Shown here piece by piece: positions 45,953 to 49,875 of a stretch of 49,875 nt of DNA. The stretch comes from Chitinophagaceae bacterium. GTDB taxonomy: Bacteria; Bacteroidota; Bacteroidia; Chitinophagales; Chitinophagaceae. The stretch is taken from the NCBI GenBank assembly GCA_903642275.1, contig CAHJWK010000023.1, forward strand, positions 1-49,875, read 5' to 3'. The notes below the pieces were generated by a model. That model was not told the DNA's origin. It ran no database searches and was given only the letters and a program-made list of their open reading frames with translations. Every line of letters begins with the position of its first letter. The stretch's first letter is position 1. The translations under genes and the position numbers were made by a program.

Positions 45953-46666
45953 CTACTTAACTAGAATTTTACAATTAATATTACCATGTTTTAAAATGTT
46001 CAATTCGTTCAAATACTCAATAGCTTTTCTTACTCTTGTTCCTGATACTTTTCCAATTAAATTATACACCCATTTTTTTTGTACATTTTTATAATTTACC
46101 TGATTGTAAAACCAAACGCCAAGCGGTATCAAGATAATAAAAGCGACAACCTGAGCGATCCACCAGTTACCGCTTGTTTGTTTTATTATATCAAAACTAA
46201 ATATTGAGGCAAGTTTTAAATCAACGATCGCTTTTGACACTACAACAGGAAAAGATAGAAGTGCAGGAATTATTAATACACTTATTCTAACAAAATAAAG
46301 GTTATTCGATTTTATTGTTGCTAATGCACTTTGAATCGAAATCACATCTTTTAAAGAATTGATAGTATTTAAAGCTTTCAACTGATTAAAAGAATTTCTA
46401 AATGCCATTGAATAAAAAACAATCAGTACATAACCTGAGATTGCATAAGGCATTTGTTTATAATTATAAAAGCAAAAGACTGATAACAATATTAGCGCAG
46501 CAGTGTGAAGAATGATTTCAATTGCTCTTTGCCAGTATAACGGCGCAAGTACAGATTTAATTTTTTGTGTTTGTATTAAATCAAGCGTACGCAAGTTTAC
46601 GCTTAATGAATTTTCAAGTGTTGAATCATAATCCTGCCACATAGTTTTAAGATTTTCTAATTCCAT
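45953..46666 (-). CDS. Membrane protein paired with the ECF sigma factor (possible anti-sigma)
   Basis: This 237-residue protein has a cytoplasmic N-terminal helix region (MELENLKTMWQDYDSTLENS, to about 45), two membrane spans (about 48-66 and 75-92), a middle loop, two more spans (about 128-148 and 168-186) and a cytoplasmic C-terminus. It follows the sigma-factor gene by 9 nt. Membrane proteins in this place often hold ECF sigma factors inactive, and the acidic N-terminal helix is a plausible binding part. I do not recognise a named anti-sigma domain, so this role is inferred from position. Confidence 0.65.
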   Translation of the reverse strand: MELENLKTMWQDYDSTLENSLSVNLRTLDLIQTQKIKSVLAPLYWQRAIEIILHTAALILLSVFCFYNYKQMPYAISGYVLIVFYSMAFRNSFNQLKALNTINSLKDVISIQSALATIKSNNLYFVRISVLIIPALLSFPVVVSKAIVDLKLASIFSFDIIKQTSGNWWIAQVVAFIILIPLGVWFYNQVNYKNVQKKWVYNLIGKVSGTRVRKAIEYLNELNILKHGNINCKILVK

Positions 46667-46675
46667 ACTATTGTT

Positions 46676-47173
46676 TTAATTATTTAAAAATTTTGATTTT
46701 AATTTGGTTTTAATGCGATTGATCTTTGTTGCCACATTAGATTCTGTAATACCCGTAATTTCAGCAATTTCTTTATAGCCTTTGTTTTCCAGGTAGAGCA
46801 GCATAATTGATTTATCTATTTCGTTTAATTCATGAATAAATTTCTGCAACAAGCTTAGATTATTTTCAACATCGATATTCGCATCTGTGGCTTCTTCAAA
46901 TACAATTAAATCTTCTGAGAAAGAACTAAATTTAATTGACCTCATTTCTTTTCTATAAAACGAAATCGCTACGTTTAAAGCTATGCGATACATCCAGGTC
47001 GAGAATTTAGAATCCCAAGTAAAGCCTTCAAAAGATTTCCATAGATTAAATACAATTTCCTGGGCTAAATCATCTCTATCATTTTTGTTGGAACAATAAG
47101 AATTGCAAATCTTAAAGATTATCTTTTTGTTCTCCTGAATAAGCTTTGTAAAATTTCCTTTATCTGCTGCCAT
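46676..47173 (-). CDS. ECF-type RNA polymerase sigma factor
   Basis: This 165-residue protein has the two ECF domains: region 2 (about 20-85; NDRDDLAQEIVFNLWKSFEGF and the WMYRIALNVA region) and region 4 (about 110-160; IDKSIMLLYLENKGYKEIAEI with a helix-turn-helix ending TESNVATKINRIKTKLKS). Regions 1 and 3 are absent, as usual for ECF sigma factors. It lies between the esterase gene and the membrane-protein gene on the same strand, close enough to be one operon. Which promoters it drives cannot be read here. Confidence 0.92.
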   Translation of the reverse strand: MAADKGNFTKLIQENKKIIFKICNSYCSNKNDRDDLAQEIVFNLWKSFEGFTWDSKFSTWMYRIALNVAISFYRKEMRSIKFSSFSEDLIVFEEATDANIDVENNLSLLQKFIHELNEIDKSIMLLYLENKGYKEIAEITGITESNVATKINRIKTKLKSKFLNN

Positions 47174-47195
47174 CTTGATAGATCATTTAATTAGT

Positions 47196-48078
47196 TTAAT
47201 GACCATAGAATACTTTTAGGGTCCTGCTGCTTGCTACAGGTACAACAGATAAATGCGTTTCATTGTCGAATATTTGACTTGTGATTTTTAAAATTAGCAT
47301 AATGATTTTTTAGTGAATCAGCAAAGGAAGTTATTGGTGAAATCATCGGCGTACCTTCAAGGGCACCGACTGAAATAAATAGACTGGCAGGGACGCTGGA
47401 ATTTTGTTTGATAAAAGAATTTTCAAGCGATAACATCTCGCCATTGTTCCACCAAAACGAAGGACTGTTCATAGAATATTTCTGAAACAAATCTGGTTTC
47501 GATAAAAAGCAGTAGCCAACAAATAAACCTCCCAGGGAATGACCAAATAAAGCCCGGCTACTATTGGTTTTATATTGCTTATCAATAAATGGTATAATAT
47601 CTTTTTGGATCGTTTTAAAGAATAACGAAGCCCCTCCTGATATTAATTTTCCATAAGGTAAGTTGAATATTTTTGACCAGGTTGAATCTGCCTGTGGAAT
47701 ACTGGAAGGAGTAAAGTCATTGAATCTGTTTGCCATCCAATCCGATTCAGATAAGTTATTACCATCAATAGCTACTATAATCACATCTTTAATTTCTTTT
47801 CCCAAATCCAACACACTTCTTATTGAATAAAATGATGTGAAGGAATATTTTCCGTCTAAAACATACAACACTGGATAATGAATTGTATCCGAGGTTGAAT
47901 AACTCTTTGGCAGCAAAACATCCAGCTGATAATCTTTCTGATTAAAATTGGATTTGATAACAAACTCTTTTGTATCAGGAATTGCAACAAGGCTGTTCTG
48001 CCCAAAAGAAAAGGGGGTATTTAAAAATATTAATACACCAATAATTACATACGATTTTTTCAAAGTAATCTGTTTCAT
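47196..48078 (-). pseudogene. Alpha/beta-hydrolase esterase with a C-terminal frameshift
   Basis: The intact frame (47260-48078, 272 residues) is an exported esterase of the IroE/Fes-like (esterase D) group: signal peptide (first 26 residues), LPKSYSTSD, VLYVLDGKYSF and the nucleophile elbow GHSLGG. It ends early in KNHKSNIRQ. In the adjacent frame the expected tail follows: KITSQIFDNETHLSVVPVAS, then SRTLKVFYGH and a stop at 47196. That tail holds the catalytic His (NETHLS). One extra A in an A5 run fits: the span of 883 nt minus one gives 294 codons. As read the enzyme would lack its His. Confidence 0.8.
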
Positions 48079-48181
48079 TTTTTACGTTTTTGAATTTGAA
48101 GATTTGCGAAAACACTTTTACGTTTTCTTAATCTATTTATCGCAAGACTTAAAAAAAATCACAAGATTTTTGAAATATAAT

Positions 48182-48910
48182 TTATAGCTCGTTGCAGGTT
48201 AGAATTTCGCCTGCTTTAAGTATGTGAATTGTACAATGTGTGCAGTCCTTTGTCATCTCTAAAAATTCGTCTGAGGTTTGTGTATGTTCAGGAAATGTGC
48301 CATAATGAAACGGTATCACGTGTTTTGTGTTTAAGAGTTTAACAGCATAAGATGCTTCTAATGCTCCCATCATTGAACGGTCTCCAATTGGAATTACTGC
48401 GATATTGGGTTTATAAATCTCACTGATAAGTTTCATGTCGCCAAAAACACAAGTGTCTCCTGCAAAATAAATTGTTGTTCTATCAGACAAGCGAACAATA
48501 AACCCGTTACTTGCATGGGGATACGTTATTTTTCGGTCAGTAACAAAAATATGCGCATTATGAAATGCTGTTACCATACTAAGCTTTACATCAAAAACAT
48601 TTATTGTTCCCCCGTAATTCATTGGTTCAAGCAATTGTTCGGGCACATCTTGCTCAATTAGATAGCGCCTGCAAATATTGTTTGCAATGATTTTAGGGTT
48701 TGTCTTTTTGATTATGTCTTTGATGTGAATATCAAAATGGTCTTCATGCCCGTGAGTTATCAATATTAAATCAATAACATTTTGATTCTCTAACCCCGCG
48801 GGAATATATGGATTGTCAATTAGCCAAGGATCTACAATAATTATTTTATCTTCTGGTGTAGTTAGTTTAAAAGTGGCATGTCCAAGTAATTGTATTTTAG
48901 TGTTAATCAT
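48182..48910 (-). CDS. UlaG/UPF0173-like metallo-beta-lactamase-fold hydrolase
   Basis: This 242-residue cytoplasmic metal-dependent hydrolase has the MBL fold. Metal ligands are in ITHGHEDHFD near residue 52-61, in the AGDT motif near 150 and the His of PFHYGTF near 202. There is no signal peptide. The opening KIQLLGHATFKLTTPEDKIII is typical of UlaG-like proteins, which cleave lactones or phosphoesters. It is unrelated in subfamily to the B1 beta-lactamase upstream. The substrate is unknown. Confidence 0.85.
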   Translation of the reverse strand: MINTKIQLLGHATFKLTTPEDKIIIVDPWLIDNPYIPAGLENQNVIDLILITHGHEDHFDIHIKDIIKKTNPKIIANNICRRYLIEQDVPEQLLEPMNYGGTINVFDVKLSMVTAFHNAHIFVTDRKITYPHASNGFIVRLSDRTTIYFAGDTCVFGDMKLISEIYKPNIAVIPIGDRSMMGALEASYAVKLLNTKHVIPFHYGTFPEHTQTSDEFLEMTKDCTHCTIHILKAGEILTCNEL

Positions 48911-49023
48911 TGCGATTTGCTAGTTGTATTTAAGCGTAATGATTGCTCTTAAATTTACGTTTAATATGAAAGTATTATTCGCATCTAAAACAACATTCCG
49001 TGCAGTTATGGATAACAATTCCG

Positions 49024-49737
49024 TTAATTAATAACGTTATTATCGTAAGCAGGTTTTGTTCTTGTATTGTCTTTTACTCCTTTAAATAAGAGCCACAGAC
49101 CAGCCAATACTTCTGCGATGCCCATGGGTAGCCAAACATAGTCTGCTATGTCAGCATATTGTGGTAGAGTAAGTTTTGTCAGACAAAGCAAGGGAACCAG
49201 CAAAGAAGCAAAGAAGCCAGAAACCGATATGAATTTTGGGAGATAATTTGATTTGGATAAAAGATAAAAGAATATGATTGAACCCATCCCAAAGAAAGTC
49301 CCCGCAATACTAATTGTATTATCATATCCGCCTGATTGCAAAGCAACGAGAGCAGATAGTTGTTTAATATTAAACGAATTAATATAATCAGTACTTATAT
49401 ATAATTTAAGAAAGGTAAAATTAATGATGGACATAGCTGCGCCCAATGCAGCTTCAACAATTCTGAATATAAGGGCAAGAAGCGCTAAATTTTTGTTCAA
49501 CGGTTTTACAACACCATAAAGCCCCATTGCCAAAAGAACTGTGCATAAACTGGAAATAAATGACATGGCTAACCCAAAACGATAAACATGTTCGGAAGCA
49601 ATAATTTTACGGGCGGTCTCAGGGAAATTTCCTGCAACTTCAATTTGAGCAGTAATATAATCGCCCAAAATATTTGTAAGAATTACGAAAAGAAACATGA
49701 AGCCGGCAAGTCTTGCATACTGATTTTGTGATTTCAT
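49024..49737 (-). CDS. DUF4386 family membrane protein
   Basis: This 237-residue protein has about six membrane segments (near residues 10-26, 52-76, 80-104, 140-160, 168-186 and 202-220). The start MKSQNQYARLAGFMFLFVIL and the LAMGLYGVVKPLNKNLALLALIFRIVEAALGA stretch are typical of DUF4386 proteins. It should lie in the inner membrane. The family has no known function. It lies 113 nt upstream of the UlaG-like gene on the same strand, and its own start is about 140 nt from the window end. Confidence 0.85.
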   Translation of the reverse strand: MKSQNQYARLAGFMFLFVILTNILGDYITAQIEVAGNFPETARKIIASEHVYRFGLAMSFISSLCTVLLAMGLYGVVKPLNKNLALLALIFRIVEAALGAAMSIINFTFLKLYISTDYINSFNIKQLSALVALQSGGYDNTISIAGTFFGMGSIIFFYLLSKSNYLPKFISVSGFFASLLVPLLCLTKLTLPQYADIADYVWLPMGIAEVLAGLWLLFKGVKDNTRTKPAYDNNVIN

Positions 49738-49875
49738 TTTATTAGTGTTTGCGATTTAATAATGCTGTTATCGTGGCTTAATGGTTAGTAAAGGCAGTGC
49801 TTAAAATACTTATCACTCATCAATGATTCAATTCAAATTAGAGCATATTTCTATTGTTTCTTTGTCATGAAGTAA

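Noticed and set aside
1-49875. CRISPR arrays, rRNA genes or classical insertion sequences
   Set aside because: No regularly spaced repeats of CRISPR type, no rRNA-like stretch and no transposase gene were seen.
37666-49875. A third att copy to close the second element
   Set aside because: I did not see the 13-bp core again by eye to the right of attR; the search was not exhaustive.

Overview
The window looks like Bacteroidota chromosome, most likely a Chitinophagaceae-type organism. It is AT-rich, its genes sit behind TAnnTTTG-type -7 elements (seen before ffh, rimM, the tRNA and the ietA-like gene), and it carries typical families of the phylum: DUF4293, 800-residue FtsX/MacB permeases, a MobB-type relaxase and SAM-like tyrosine integrases. 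The lineage is inferred from gene content only.

Region 1 (1-4958) is conserved housekeeping DNA: a Nfu-type Fe-S protein, a DUF4293 membrane protein, ffh, rpsP, rimM, accA and tRNA-Asp(GUC).

Region 2 (about 4947-37665) is a 32.7-kb integrative element inserted in the 3' end of tRNA-Asp. A 13-bp copy of the tRNA end is repeated at 37653-37665, and a tyrosine integrase lies at the right end. A mobilization block (MobC-like protein, relaxase, primase-like protein, excisionase-like HTH, candidate oriT) suggests an integrative mobilizable element. No type IV secretion genes are visible. Most of the cargo looks like genome defence: an IetAS-like AAA ATPase/subtilase pair; a five-gene operon joining a type I-like methyltransferase and specificity subunit to a DptF-like ATPase, an unknown protein and a 1703-residue HerA-type ATPase, with no HsdR; a DUF91-type nuclease with an XRE protein; a SWIM-finger protein with a HEPN protein; and a 1331-residue protein whose layout resembles animal SAMD9/SAMD9L. 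The XRE regulator at the head of the methyltransferase operon is decayed, but its promoter and palindrome remain.

Region 3 (37666-39165) is a second, related integrase pointing away from attR. Both integrase genes start just after the same 12-bp-period motif, and a third copy of it lies at the left end of the element. This suggests arm-type sites and stacking of two elements on one tRNA.

Region 4 (39166-49875) looks chromosomal: two FtsX-type permeases, an apparent operon of esterase, ECF sigma factor, membrane protein and subclass B1 metallo-beta-lactamase, then a UlaG-like MBL-fold protein and a DUF4386 protein. Three genes here are broken by single lesions: a 1-nt frameshift in a permease, an in-frame amber codon in the beta-lactamase, and a 1-nt frameshift that removes the catalytic-His tail of the esterase. 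These may be real decay or sequencing errors.
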